Positions 16,948 through 24,909 of a stretch of 64,000 nt of DNA are shown here, in pieces (position 1 is the first letter of the stretch; every line of letters begins with the position of its first letter). The position numbers and the translations under genes were made by a program. The stretch comes from Methanofollis sp. UBA420. Lineage in GTDB: Archaea > Halobacteriota > Methanomicrobia > Methanomicrobiales > Methanofollaceae. The notes under the pieces are model-generated. The model made no database searches and was not told the origin of the DNA. It worked only from the letters and a program-made list of their open reading frames with translations. The stretch is from contig NZ_DAGX01000003.1 of assembly GCF_002498315.1 (NCBI RefSeq), forward strand, positions 108,786 to 172,785, read 5' to 3'.

Positions 16948-17739
16948 ATGAGAGGAAAACAGATTAGGTTGGAACGTATTATGGATCGTAACACCGGCAG
17001 GACGATCATCGTCCCGATGGACCATGGTGTTACGGCCGGGCCCATGCCAGGGCTCATCGATATGGGACGGACCGTCGACCTCGTCGCCGAAGGCGGCGCA
17101 AACGCAGTGCTCGGCCACCTCGGCCTTCCCCTGTACGGCCACCGCCGGTGGGGGAGGGACATCGGGTTGATCCTCCACCTCTCGGCCTCGACGTCTGCAG
17201 GGCCGGACCCGAACGAGAAGGTGATCGTCAACACGGTCACGAACGCCCTGAAGATGGGTGCGGACGCGGTCTCGGTACACATCAATATCGGGGCTGCCTC
17301 TGAGGCAAAGATGCTCGCCGACCTCGGGAGGGTCGCGGTCGAGTGCATGGAGTGGGGGATGCCTCTCCTCGCGATGATGTACCCCCGCGGGCCGAAGATA
17401 GACGACGAGAAGAGCGTCGAGATGGTGAGTCTTGCCGCCCGCGCCGGCGCCGAACTCGGGGCCGACATCATCAAGACGGTGTACACCGGCGACCCCGACA
17501 CCTTCAAGGAGGTGACCCTGGGGTGCCCGGTGCCGGTCGTCGTGGCCGGCGGGTCGAAGACGGACGACGCCGCGACTCTCGCCCTCATCGAGGGGGCGAT
17601 GGAGGGCGGGGCCGCCGGGATATCGATCGGGAGGAATGCCTTCCAGCACCCGCACCCCGACCGCTTTGTCAGGGCGGCGGCGGCGATCGTGCACGGCGGC
17701 AGGAGTGCGGAAGAAGCGATGGAGATGATGAAGGAATGA
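16948..17739 (+). CDS. 2-amino-3,7-dideoxy-D-threo-hept-6-ulosonate synthase, copy 1
   Basis: Class I aldolase-like enzyme of the archaeal aromatic pathway: it joins a 6-deoxy-5-ketofructose-phosphate derived unit to aspartate semialdehyde. The 263 residues keep 'VPMDHGVTAGP' (catalytic Asp), 'MMYPRG' (Tyr) and the Schiff-base lysine in 'ADIIKTVYTGDP'. ATG 16948 is seven bases after GGAGGTG; a GTG at 16942 is too close to that site. The stop overlaps the start of copy 2. Copy 1 and copy 2 are clear paralogues with all three active residues, so either may be the true synthase and the other a relative with a shifted substrate, such as a fructose-bisphosphate aldolase. Confidence 0.9.
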   Translation: MRGKQIRLERIMDRNTGRTIIVPMDHGVTAGPMPGLIDMGRTVDLVAEGGANAVLGHLGLPLYGHRRWGRDIGLILHLSASTSAGPDPNEKVIVNTVTNALKMGADAVSVHINIGAASEAKMLADLGRVAVECMEWGMPLLAMMYPRGPKIDDEKSVEMVSLAARAGAELGADIIKTVYTGDPDTFKEVTLGCPVPVVVAGGSKTDDAATLALIEGAMEGGAAGISIGRNAFQHPHPDRFVRAAAAIVHGGRSAEEAMEMMKE

Positions 17740-18518
17740 TTGGAAAGGCGATCAGGCTGGAGAGGATCATGGACCGGAACACCGGGAGGACTGTCATCGT
17801 CCCGATGGACCACGGTTTCACGATGGGGCAGATCGAGGGGCTGAAGAAGATGCCCGAGGCGGTCTCCGCCGTCTCCGAGGGCGGGGCGAACGCGATCGTG
17901 ATGCACAAGGGGATGGTGAAGGCCGGTCACCGCGGCAAGGGCCGGGACATCGGGCTCATCGTCCACCTCTCTGCCTCGACCTCCCTGAACCCTGACCCCG
18001 ACGACAAGGTGCTCGTCTGCACTGTCGAGGAGGCGGTCGCCCTCGGGGCCGACGCCGTCTCCATCCACATCAACCTCGGGGCGGTGCACGAGTCCAGGAT
18101 GATCGAGGCCGCGGGCATGGTCTCGAAGGAGTGCATCCGCTGGGGTATGCCCCTCCTGGTGATGATCTACCCGCGGGGCAAGGGGATAGACCCGCGGTCG
18201 CCGTCGGCCGTCGGCCACTGCGTGCGTGTCGCCGAGGAGATCGGCGCCGACCTGATCAAGACGAGTTACACCGGCGACCCCGCCTCCTTCGCGGAGATCT
18301 GCGCCGCCTGCTCTGTCCCTGTCCTCATCGCGGGCGGTGAGAAGGCCGGCGACCTCGCCACCCTGACGGCGATCAGGGACGCGGTCGGTGCCGGGGCGGC
18401 AGGCGTCGCCATCGGGAGGAACGCTTTCCAGCGCGACGACCCGGCAGCCTTTGTCAGGGCGCTCTGCAAGGTCGTCCACGGCGGCGCCGATCCGAAGGAC
18501 GCCCTGGAGGGGAGATGA
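17736..18518 (+). CDS. 2-amino-3,7-dideoxy-D-threo-hept-6-ulosonate synthase, copy 2
   Basis: A 260-residue paralogue of the gene before it, sharing 'IRLERIMDRNTGRT' at the N-terminus and the same overall spacing. Catalytic residues are retained: Asp in 'VPMDHGFTMG', Tyr in 'VMIYPRG', Lys in 'ADLIKTSYTGDP'. ATG 17736 overlaps the previous stop by four bases (ATGA), as does its own stop with the DHQ synthase gene, implying translational coupling. Its position next to DHQ synthase II makes it the better candidate for the main pathway enzyme, which is inference from order only. Confidence 0.9.
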   Translation: MIGKAIRLERIMDRNTGRTVIVPMDHGFTMGQIEGLKKMPEAVSAVSEGGANAIVMHKGMVKAGHRGKGRDIGLIVHLSASTSLNPDPDDKVLVCTVEEAVALGADAVSIHINLGAVHESRMIEAAGMVSKECIRWGMPLLVMIYPRGKGIDPRSPSAVGHCVRVAEEIGADLIKTSYTGDPASFAEICAACSVPVLIAGGEKAGDLATLTAIRDAVGAGAAGVAIGRNAFQRDDPAAFVRALCKVVHGGADPKDALEGR

Positions 18519-19489
18519 AACGGTTCTGGGTTGACGTGCGGCCGTGGCGAAAGGAGATCGCCACGGCGGCGATCGAGGCCGGGGCCGATGCCCTGGTGGT
18601 GGAGAAGGCCGGCGATGCCCGCGCCCTCGGGCGGATCGCCGCGGTCGCCCCTGACGGCGACCTGGTGCCGGGCGCGGACGTCGTCTTCGCTGCGGTGACG
18701 CCCGACACACCGCTCCCGCAGGCAAAAGGCGCCCTCCTTGTCGTCTCCACCTCTGACTGGACGGTGATCCCCCTCGAAAACCTGGTCGCCGCATCCGAGG
18801 AGGTCTTCGCCGTGGTCAGGAATGCCGACGAGGCGAAACTCGCCCTCGGCATCCTGGAAAAGGGGGTCGCCGGCGTCGTGCTCAAGACCGACGAACCCGC
18901 GGAGGTCGGCAGGGTGGCGGCCGTCGTGCAGGCGGCGATGCCGGCCCTCGCCCTCTCTCCCTTCACGGTCACGCGGGTCCGCCCCGTCGGGATGGGCGAC
19001 CGCGCCTGTATCGACACCTGCTCCCTCCTTGCCGAGGGGCAGGGGATGCTCGTCGGCAATACCTCGTCGGGATTCCTCCTCGTCCTTGCCGAGACGGCCG
19101 AGAACCCGTACGTCTCGCCGCGGCCCTTCCGGGTGAACGCGGGCGCTGTCCATGCCTACCTCCTCGGCCCTGACGGGAAGACCGCCTACCTCTCCGAGGT
19201 GCGTGCCGGGGACGCCGTCCTCGTCGCCGACGGTGCCGGCGCCACGGCCGGGGCCGCGGTCGGCCGGGTGAAGATCGAGCGCCGCCCCCTCCTCCTCGTC
19301 GAGGCGGAGGGAAAGAGCGGGGAGAAGGCCGGTCTCGTCCTCCAGAACGCGGAGACGGTCCGGCTGATGGGGCCCGACGGCCCCGTCTCTGTCGCCGCCC
19401 TGAAGGAGGGCGACCGCGTCCTCGGCCTCTCCCTCTCCGGCGGCCGGCACTTCGGCATGGCCGTCGAAGAGACGATCACGGAGACCTGA
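18515..19489 (+). CDS. 3-dehydroquinate synthase II
   Basis: Archaeal alternative to AroB: it oxidatively deaminates and cyclises the ADH-synthase product to 3-dehydroquinate with NAD. The 324 residues begin 'MKRFWVDVRPWRKEIATAAI' and include the family blocks 'VRPVGMGDRACIDTCSLL', 'GEGMLVGNTSSG'-like 'GQGMLVGNTSSGFLLV' and 'RPFRVNAGAVHAYLLGPDG'. Length matches M. jannaschii MJ1249 relatives. Start overlaps the ADH synthase stop (ATGA); the tyrA gene begins one base after its stop. Confidence 0.95.
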   Translation: MKRFWVDVRPWRKEIATAAIEAGADALVVEKAGDARALGRIAAVAPDGDLVPGADVVFAAVTPDTPLPQAKGALLVVSTSDWTVIPLENLVAASEEVFAVVRNADEAKLALGILEKGVAGVVLKTDEPAEVGRVAAVVQAAMPALALSPFTVTRVRPVGMGDRACIDTCSLLAEGQGMLVGNTSSGFLLVLAETAENPYVSPRPFRVNAGAVHAYLLGPDGKTAYLSEVRAGDAVLVADGAGATAGAAVGRVKIERRPLLLVEAEGKSGEKAGLVLQNAETVRLMGPDGPVSVAALKEGDRVLGLSLSGGRHFGMAVEETITET

Positions 19490-19490
19490 G

Positions 19491-20315
19491 ATGCGCATCG
19501 GGATCATCGGCGGGAGGGGCGGGATGGGCACTCTCTTCTCCCGGATCTTCTCAGACGCCGGCCACGAGGTGCTCGTCTCGGGCCGGGCGACTCCTCTCTC
19601 GAATGCCGACCTTGTACGAGCCTGTGAGGTCGTCATCGTCTCCGTCCCGATCCGGAGCACGGTCCCGGTGATCAGGGAGATCGCCCCTCTCCTCTCCGGG
19701 GACCAGCTCCTCTGCGACTTCACCTCCCTCAAGGCGGCGTCCGTGGCGGCGATGCTGGAGACGAGGGCCGACGTCCTCGGCCTCCACCCGATGTTCGGGC
19801 CGTCTGTGGCCTCCCTGCAGAACCAGACGGTCGTCGCCTGCCCGGTGCGGGTCGCCCCGGCGCGTGCCGACGAGGTCCTTGCGGTCTTCAGGGAGGCAGG
19901 GGCGAAGGTGACGACGATGGACCCCCTGGAGCACGACAGGCTGATGGCTGTGGTCCAGGGCCTCACCCACTTCACCACTCTCTCCCTTGCCGGGGCGATG
20001 CGACGCCTCTCGGTGGACCTCCCGGCCCTTCTCTCTGTCACGAGTCCTGTCTACCAGATCGAGATGGCGGTGATCGGGCGGATACTCGGGCAGGACCCCG
20101 GACTGTACGGCCCGATCCTGGGGGAGAACCCTGCCGTCCCCGAAGTCCTCGACGCCTTCGCGGCCGCCGCGGCCGAGGTCCGTAGGGCGGTGGAGAGCGG
20201 AGACGACGACGCGTTCGCCCGCCTCTTCAACAAGGACGCCGCCTTCTTTGCCGACTACATCCCGCATGCGACCGAAGACTCGGAGGCTCTGATACGATGC
20301 CTGGCAGAAAAGTGA
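19491..20315 (+). CDS. tyrA: prephenate dehydrogenase
   Basis: Makes 4-hydroxyphenylpyruvate for tyrosine from prephenate with NAD(P). The 274 residues start with a Rossmann motif 'MRIGIIGGRGGMGTLFSRIF', include 'DFTSLKAASV', 'GLHPMFGPSV' (the His of the active site) and 'VQGLTHFTTLSLA', typical of TyrA. There is no chorismate mutase or ACT domain fused; the separate mutase is at 33386-33670. GGAGA lies just before ATG 19491. It overlaps pheA by 19 bases. Confidence 0.94.
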   Translation: MRIGIIGGRGGMGTLFSRIFSDAGHEVLVSGRATPLSNADLVRACEVVIVSVPIRSTVPVIREIAPLLSGDQLLCDFTSLKAASVAAMLETRADVLGLHPMFGPSVASLQNQTVVACPVRVAPARADEVLAVFREAGAKVTTMDPLEHDRLMAVVQGLTHFTTLSLAGAMRRLSVDLPALLSVTSPVYQIEMAVIGRILGQDPGLYGPILGENPAVPEVLDAFAAAAAEVRRAVESGDDDAFARLFNKDAAFFADYIPHATEDSEALIRCLAEK

Positions 20316-21106
20316 GGCTTGCGGCCCTCGGGCCGGAGGGCACCTTCTCCCATGCCCTTGCCCGGCACCTCGCCGACGAGGTCGTGCTCCTCCCGACCAT
20401 CGGCGCCGTCTTCGCGCATGTCGCCGCGGGAAAGGGCGACGGCCTCGTCCCTATCGAGAACAGCGAGGCGGGGGGCGTCGGCCCCGCCCTCGACGGCCTG
20501 CTGCGCAATCCCGTCTTCATCACCGCGGAGGTGTACGTGCCGATCAGGTTCCACCTCGCCTCTTTCGTGAAAATCACGGAGATCGACACCATCTACGCCC
20601 ACCCGCAGGCCCATGAGCAGTGTTCGGGCCGTGTCGACGCCCTCGGCGTGCCTGTGGTCCACACACCCTCGAACGCGGCGAGCGCCCGGGCTGTACGGCC
20701 GGGCACGGCAGCGGCGGCGGTCACCACAGCAGAGGCCGCCGCACTGTGCGGGATCCCCGTCGTCGCCGGCAATGTCCAGGACGCGGAGGAGAACACGACA
20801 CGCTTCGTCGTCATCTCGACAGAGCCGTACCAGGGCCGTGATGCCGGGAAGTGCTCCGTCCTCCTCGACCCGAAGGCCGACCGGGCCGGCCTCCTCGCCG
20901 ACCTGCTTGCGGTCTTCGCGCGTCTGGGGATCAACCTGACCCGGATTGAGTCCAGGCCCGCAAAGAGGGGGATGGGGCGGTACGTCTTCTTCATCGACGG
21001 GGAAGCCGGGCCTGCATGGGTCGGGGCCGTTGCCGACCTCTCCTCTCTCGCGGTCGTGAAGGAGTTCGGGTGCTACCCGCGCCTGGAGGCGGCAGGATGG
21101 AGGTGA
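20297..21106 (+). CDS. pheA: prephenate dehydratase with ACT domain
   Basis: Converts prephenate to phenylpyruvate for phenylalanine. The 269 residues show the catalytic half ('ALGPEGTFSHALARHLA', 'VPIENSEAGGVG', and the Thr-Arg-Phe motif in 'ENTTRFVVI') followed by a C-terminal ACT domain ('LLADLLAVFARLGINLTRIE', then 'SRPAKRGMGRYVFFID') that usually binds phenylalanine for feedback control. The N-terminus overlaps the tyrA end and the C-terminus overlaps aroA by 10 bases, so the order is tightly coupled. Confidence 0.95.
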   Translation: MPGRKVRLAALGPEGTFSHALARHLADEVVLLPTIGAVFAHVAAGKGDGLVPIENSEAGGVGPALDGLLRNPVFITAEVYVPIRFHLASFVKITEIDTIYAHPQAHEQCSGRVDALGVPVVHTPSNAASARAVRPGTAAAAVTTAEAAALCGIPVVAGNVQDAEENTTRFVVISTEPYQGRDAGKCSVLLDPKADRAGLLADLLAVFARLGINLTRIESRPAKRGMGRYVFFIDGEAGPAWVGAVADLSSLAVVKEFGCYPRLEAAGWR

Positions 21107-22362
21107 CCCTCTCCCGCCGCCGGGGCGTCGACGTCACCGTCACGGCCCCACCCTCGAAGAGCCTCACCCACCGCGCCCTCGTCGCCGCCGCCCTCGCGGA
21201 GGGGGAGTCCCGCATCCTCCGTCCCCTCAGGTCAGGGGACACGGCCAGGACGCGGGAGGGCCTCGCCGCCCTCGGCATCAGGACAACAGACGACGGCGAC
21301 GCCGTCCTCGTCCGCGGCTGTGGAGGCGTCCTCCCCCTTGCAGGCCCCGCCACAGTGGACGCCGGCGACTCGGGGACGAGTCTCCGTTTCCTCGCCGGCC
21401 TGGCCACCCTATCCCCCTGGCCTGTCACCCTCACCGGGAGTCTGCGTATGCAGGAGAGGCCTGTCGGCCCCCTCGGCGACGCCATCGCCGCCCTCGGCGG
21501 GAGTGTCGCCTATGAGAAGACGCCGGGTTGTCCCCCGGTGACGGTCACGGGGCCTGTTCGGGGCGGCGCCGCCGCGATGCGGGGCGACGTCTCCAGCCAG
21601 TTCATCTCGGCCCTCCTGATCGCCGCCCCCTGCTATGCGGAGGGCCTCGACCTCTCTCTCACCACCCCGCCGGTCTCGGCGTCGTACCTCGACCTGACGG
21701 CCGCGGTGATGGGGGCCTTCGGCGTTCCCGTGGAGAGGGAGGGGGAGGACCGTTTCATCGTGAGGCCGGGCCTGTACAGGGGCCGTCCCTATTCGGTCGA
21801 GGGCGACTGGTCCTCGGCCTCGTACTTCTTTGCCATCGCCGCCGTCTGCGGCGGGCGGGTGGCGGTGCGGAACCTCGACCTCGCCTCTCTCCAGGGCGAC
21901 CGCCTCTTCCTCGACGCCCTTGTGAGGATGGGCTGCCGAGTCCATGCCGACGGAGACGCTGTCGTCCTCGAGTCGGACGGCGACCTCGACGGGATCGCGA
22001 TCGACATGGCCGCCTCGCCGGACACCGTCCAGACCCTCGCGGCGGTGGCGGCCTTTGCCCGCGGGCCGACGACGATCACCGGCATCGCCCACCTCAGGTA
22101 CAAGGAGAGCGACCGGGTCGCGGCGGTCGTTCGGGTATTGCGTGGCCTCGGCAGCCGCGTGGCCGTCGAGGAGGACGCACTGACCATCACCCCCGCACCG
22201 CTGTGGGGCGGCATCGTGGACCCGGCGAACGACCACAGGACGGCGATGAGTGCGGCCGTGATCGGCCTCGGCGCTGGAAACGTGAAGATTCTCCATGCAG
22301 AATGCGTGGACAAGTCCTTCCCCGGTTTCTGGGATTCTCTGCAGGGGGCGGGGCTGCTGTGA
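21097..22362 (+). CDS. aroA: 5-enolpyruvylshikimate-3-phosphate synthase
   Basis: Transfers enolpyruvate from phosphoenolpyruvate to shikimate 3-phosphate. In the 421 residues the substrate motifs are all visible: 'PPSKSLTHRALV', 'DAGDSGTSLRFLAG', 'RMQERPVGPL', 'GDVSSQFISALLIAAP', 'LRYKESDRVAAV' and 'NDHRTAMSAAVIGL'. The ATG at 21097 is chosen because the homology begins there ('MEVTLSRRR'); an open frame continues upstream inside pheA. The stop overlaps the GTG start of the next gene by four bases. Confidence 0.95.
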   Translation: MEVTLSRRRGVDVTVTAPPSKSLTHRALVAAALAEGESRILRPLRSGDTARTREGLAALGIRTTDDGDAVLVRGCGGVLPLAGPATVDAGDSGTSLRFLAGLATLSPWPVTLTGSLRMQERPVGPLGDAIAALGGSVAYEKTPGCPPVTVTGPVRGGAAAMRGDVSSQFISALLIAAPCYAEGLDLSLTTPPVSASYLDLTAAVMGAFGVPVEREGEDRFIVRPGLYRGRPYSVEGDWSSASYFFAIAAVCGGRVAVRNLDLASLQGDRLFLDALVRMGCRVHADGDAVVLESDGDLDGIAIDMAASPDTVQTLAAVAAFARGPTTITGIAHLRYKESDRVAAVVRVLRGLGSRVAVEEDALTITPAPLWGGIVDPANDHRTAMSAAVIGLGAGNVKILHAECVDKSFPGFWDSLQGAGLL

Positions 22363-23708
22363 AGGTCGTCCTGATCGGCTACCGCGGCACGGGCAAGACG
22401 ACGGTCGGAAAGATGGTGGCGCGACGCCTCTCTCTCCCCTTCCTGGACACCGACGCCCTCGTCGAGGAGATGACCGGGATCTCGATCCCGGCGATCTTCG
22501 CCAACGCGGGGGAGGCGGCCTTCCGCTCCCTGGAGAGGGAGGTGATCGCCGGCCTTGCCGATTTTTCCGGCGTCATCGCCACGGGCGGCGGCGCTGTCCT
22601 GGACCCGGAGAATGTCCGCGCCCTCCGGAAGGGAGGAACCGTCGTCCTCCTGGAGGCGGACCCGGAGGAGGTCATCACGCGGATCGCGGGCTCGGACCGT
22701 CCCTCCCTCACCGGCCTTCAGCCTGAGGAGGAGGTGCGGGCCCTCCTCCGGACGCGGCGGCCCTTCTACCTTGCGGCCGCAGACATCTGTATCAGGAGCG
22801 GTGGCCAAAGTCCCGACGTGGTCGCAGACGAGATCATCGCCAACCTTGCTGGGCGGCCAGGCCCCATCTCTCTCCCTGAAGGCTTTGCCCTCCCCTCCGG
22901 CGAGACGGAACGCCTCGCCGCCCTCGGCCCGGCGACCGGCCTGTACGGGATAGCCGGTCACCCGGCTCTCCACAGCAGAAGCCCCATCCTGTACAATGCC
23001 CTTTTTGCGAGATTCGGCATGGGCGCCGCGTACACCTTCTTCGACCACCCTGACTTCGGGGCGGTCCTCGATACCGCCCGCTCCCTCGGCGTCCGCGGCC
23101 TCTCGGTCACCATCCCCCACAAGGAGGCGGCCCTTGCGGCCGCGGACGAGGCCGACAGGCACGCGGCGGCGATCGGCGCCGCCAACACCCTCGTCCTCTG
23201 CGGGGATCATGTCAGGGCCTCGAACACCGACTGGATCGGCGTGCGCCGCCCCCTCGAAGGAGTCGCCGCGGAGAGGGCCGTCGTCCTCGGTGCGGGCGGT
23301 GCGGCCGCCGCGGCGGTCTATGCCCTCCTGAGTCTGGAGTACGGGGTGACTGTCCTTGCCCGCGACGCCGGGAAGGCAGAGGCCCTTGCCGCCCGCTTCG
23401 GCTGCGAGTCAGGGGCGATCCGCGACATCGGCAGCTTCCGCCCCGAGGTCGTCGTCCACGCCACGCCTGTCGGCATGGCGGGCGACCCCCGCTCCCTCCT
23501 CGCGCCCGAAGACCTGCGGCCCGGCACGACGGTCTTCGACCTCGTCTACACGCCGAAGGAGACACTCCTCCTCAGGACGGCGGCGGCCCGCGGCTGCCGC
23601 ACCATCCCGGGGACCGAGATGTTTGTGTACCAGGCCTGCGAACAGTTCCTCCATATGACCGGGATCAGGGTGGAGGACAGGGCCGTGCGGGAGGTGCTCG
23701 GGGAATGA
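22359..23708 (+). CDS. aroK-aroE: bifunctional shikimate kinase / shikimate dehydrogenase
   Basis: A 449-residue fusion. Residues 1 to about 165 are a P-loop shikimate kinase of bacterial AroK type: Walker A 'GYRGTGKTTVG', 'FLDTDALVEEMTG', 'ATGGGAVLDPENV', and the lid 'GSDRPSLTGL'. Residues from about 190 are AroE: 'HSRSPILYNALFARF', 'LSVTIPHKEAAL' with the catalytic Lys, 'SNTDWIGVRRPL' with the Asp, and a nucleotide motif 'VVLGAGGAAAAAVYAL'. It would carry shikimate formation and phosphorylation in one chain. Most archaea instead use a GHMP-family kinase, so the kinase half is probably an import. GTG 22359 overlaps aroA (GTGA); the stop overlaps aroC (ATGA). Confidence 0.93.
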   Translation: MKVVLIGYRGTGKTTVGKMVARRLSLPFLDTDALVEEMTGISIPAIFANAGEAAFRSLEREVIAGLADFSGVIATGGGAVLDPENVRALRKGGTVVLLEADPEEVITRIAGSDRPSLTGLQPEEEVRALLRTRRPFYLAAADICIRSGGQSPDVVADEIIANLAGRPGPISLPEGFALPSGETERLAALGPATGLYGIAGHPALHSRSPILYNALFARFGMGAAYTFFDHPDFGAVLDTARSLGVRGLSVTIPHKEAALAAADEADRHAAAIGAANTLVLCGDHVRASNTDWIGVRRPLEGVAAERAVVLGAGGAAAAAVYALLSLEYGVTVLARDAGKAEALAARFGCESGAIRDIGSFRPEVVVHATPVGMAGDPRSLLAPEDLRPGTTVFDLVYTPKETLLLRTAAARGCRTIPGTEMFVYQACEQFLHMTGIRVEDRAVREVLGE

Positions 23709-24703
23709 ACACCTTCGGGCGGTTTTTCAGGGTGACGACCTTCGGTGAGAGCCACGGCCCCGCGATCGGCGCCGTCATCGACGGCGTCCCGCCTGGCCTC
23801 CCCCTCTCTGCGGGGGACATTCAGCCGATGCTCGACCGCCGCCGCCCCGGCGGCCCCCTCGCCTCGCCGCGGAAGGAACCCGACGCCGTCGAGATCCTCT
23901 CCGGCGTCTTCGAGGGGAGGACCGCCGGCACGCCCCTTGCCCTGCTGATCAGGAACAGGGACGTGCGGAGCGGCGACTACGACGCCCTCCGCGATGCCTT
24001 CCGCCCCGGCCACGCAGACTATACGTACCTCCGGAAGTACGGCCTCCGTGACCACCGGGGCGGCGGCCGGAGTTCGGGCCGGGAGACGGCGGCACGGGTC
24101 GCGGCCGGCGCGGTGGCGGTGCTCGTCCTGAAGACGCACGGGATCGCGGTCGCCGGGTCTGTCCGCGAGGTGCACGGAAAGACAGACCCCGCCGAGATGG
24201 AGGCCGAGGTGCGGTCGGCCGCCGCGGCCGGCGACTCTGTCGGCGGCATCGTGGAGGTCCGGGCCTCGGGCGTCCCGCCCGGCCTCGGGAGTCCGGTCTT
24301 TTGCAAACTCGACGCCGCCATCGCCGGGGCGATGATGGGGATCGGGGCGGTGAAGGGCGTCGAGATCGGCGAGGGCTTTGCCGCCGCACGTCTCTATGGC
24401 TCGGAGAACAACGACGCCATGGACGCCTCCGGCTTCCTCTCCAACCATGCCGGCGGAGTCCTCGGCGGCATCTCGACAGGCCAGGAGATCGTCGTCTGCC
24501 TTGCTGTGAAGCCGACGCCCTCCATCGCCCTCCCCCAGAGGACCGTGGACATCCGTGGCGAGGAAAGGGAGATCGTCATCGCCGGACGGCACGACCCCTG
24601 CATCGCCTTCCGTCTCGTCCCGGTCGCGGAGGCGATGCTCGCCCTGGTGCTTGTCGATGCGGTGCTGGAGCAGGCGGCATATGGCGGGCCGGCCCGGGAT
24701 TAA
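23705..24703 (+). CDS. aroC: chorismate synthase
   Basis: Last common enzyme of the pathway; it makes chorismate with reduced FMN. The 332 residues contain the conserved 'FRVTTFGESHGPAIGAVIDG', 'RRRPGGPLASPRKEPDAVEI', 'YGLRDHRGGGRSSGRETAAR' and 'LPQRTVDI' blocks. At the C-terminus 'AEAMLALVLVDAVLEQ'-type sequence is shared nearly base for base with a fragment 1.7 kb downstream (26339-26422). The tail after that point differs between the two copies. A T-run follows the TAA. Confidence 0.96.
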   Translation: MNTFGRFFRVTTFGESHGPAIGAVIDGVPPGLPLSAGDIQPMLDRRRPGGPLASPRKEPDAVEILSGVFEGRTAGTPLALLIRNRDVRSGDYDALRDAFRPGHADYTYLRKYGLRDHRGGGRSSGRETAARVAAGAVAVLVLKTHGIAVAGSVREVHGKTDPAEMEAEVRSAAAAGDSVGGIVEVRASGVPPGLGSPVFCKLDAAIAGAMMGIGAVKGVEIGEGFAAARLYGSENNDAMDASGFLSNHAGGVLGGISTGQEIVVCLAVKPTPSIALPQRTVDIRGEEREIVIAGRHDPCIAFRLVPVAEAMLALVLVDAVLEQAAYGGPARD

Positions 24704-24714
24704 TCTTTTTTTGA
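24704..24714 (+). terminator. T-rich terminator after aroC
   Basis: TCTTTTTTTGAC follows the stop codon directly and likely ends the eight-gene operon. AT-rich promoter sequence for the next gene follows from about 24790 (for example TTTAACTAGCATAT). Confidence 0.5.
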
Positions 24715-24909
24715 CCGTCTCCTCTCGCTCCGCCCCCGGATTGAGGTGATGCCCGGTAGAATCGTCTGTTATTCGGCCATATGCTCGGGGAATCCTCTAA
24801 ATAATCCTAAATTATACGGGTAAATCTCAATATTGGAATTTATAGCCACATTATCTTTAAAACTGTTTAACTAGCATATCTGCGATATGTTTTTGATGGA
24901 GTCTGTGGT

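Noticed and set aside
21528..22358. An N-terminal extension of the AroK-AroE frame by about 277 codons
   Set aside because: It lies in the wrong frame of aroA, is Arg/Gly-rich without motifs, and the kinase homology begins exactly at GTG 22359, which overlaps the aroA stop.
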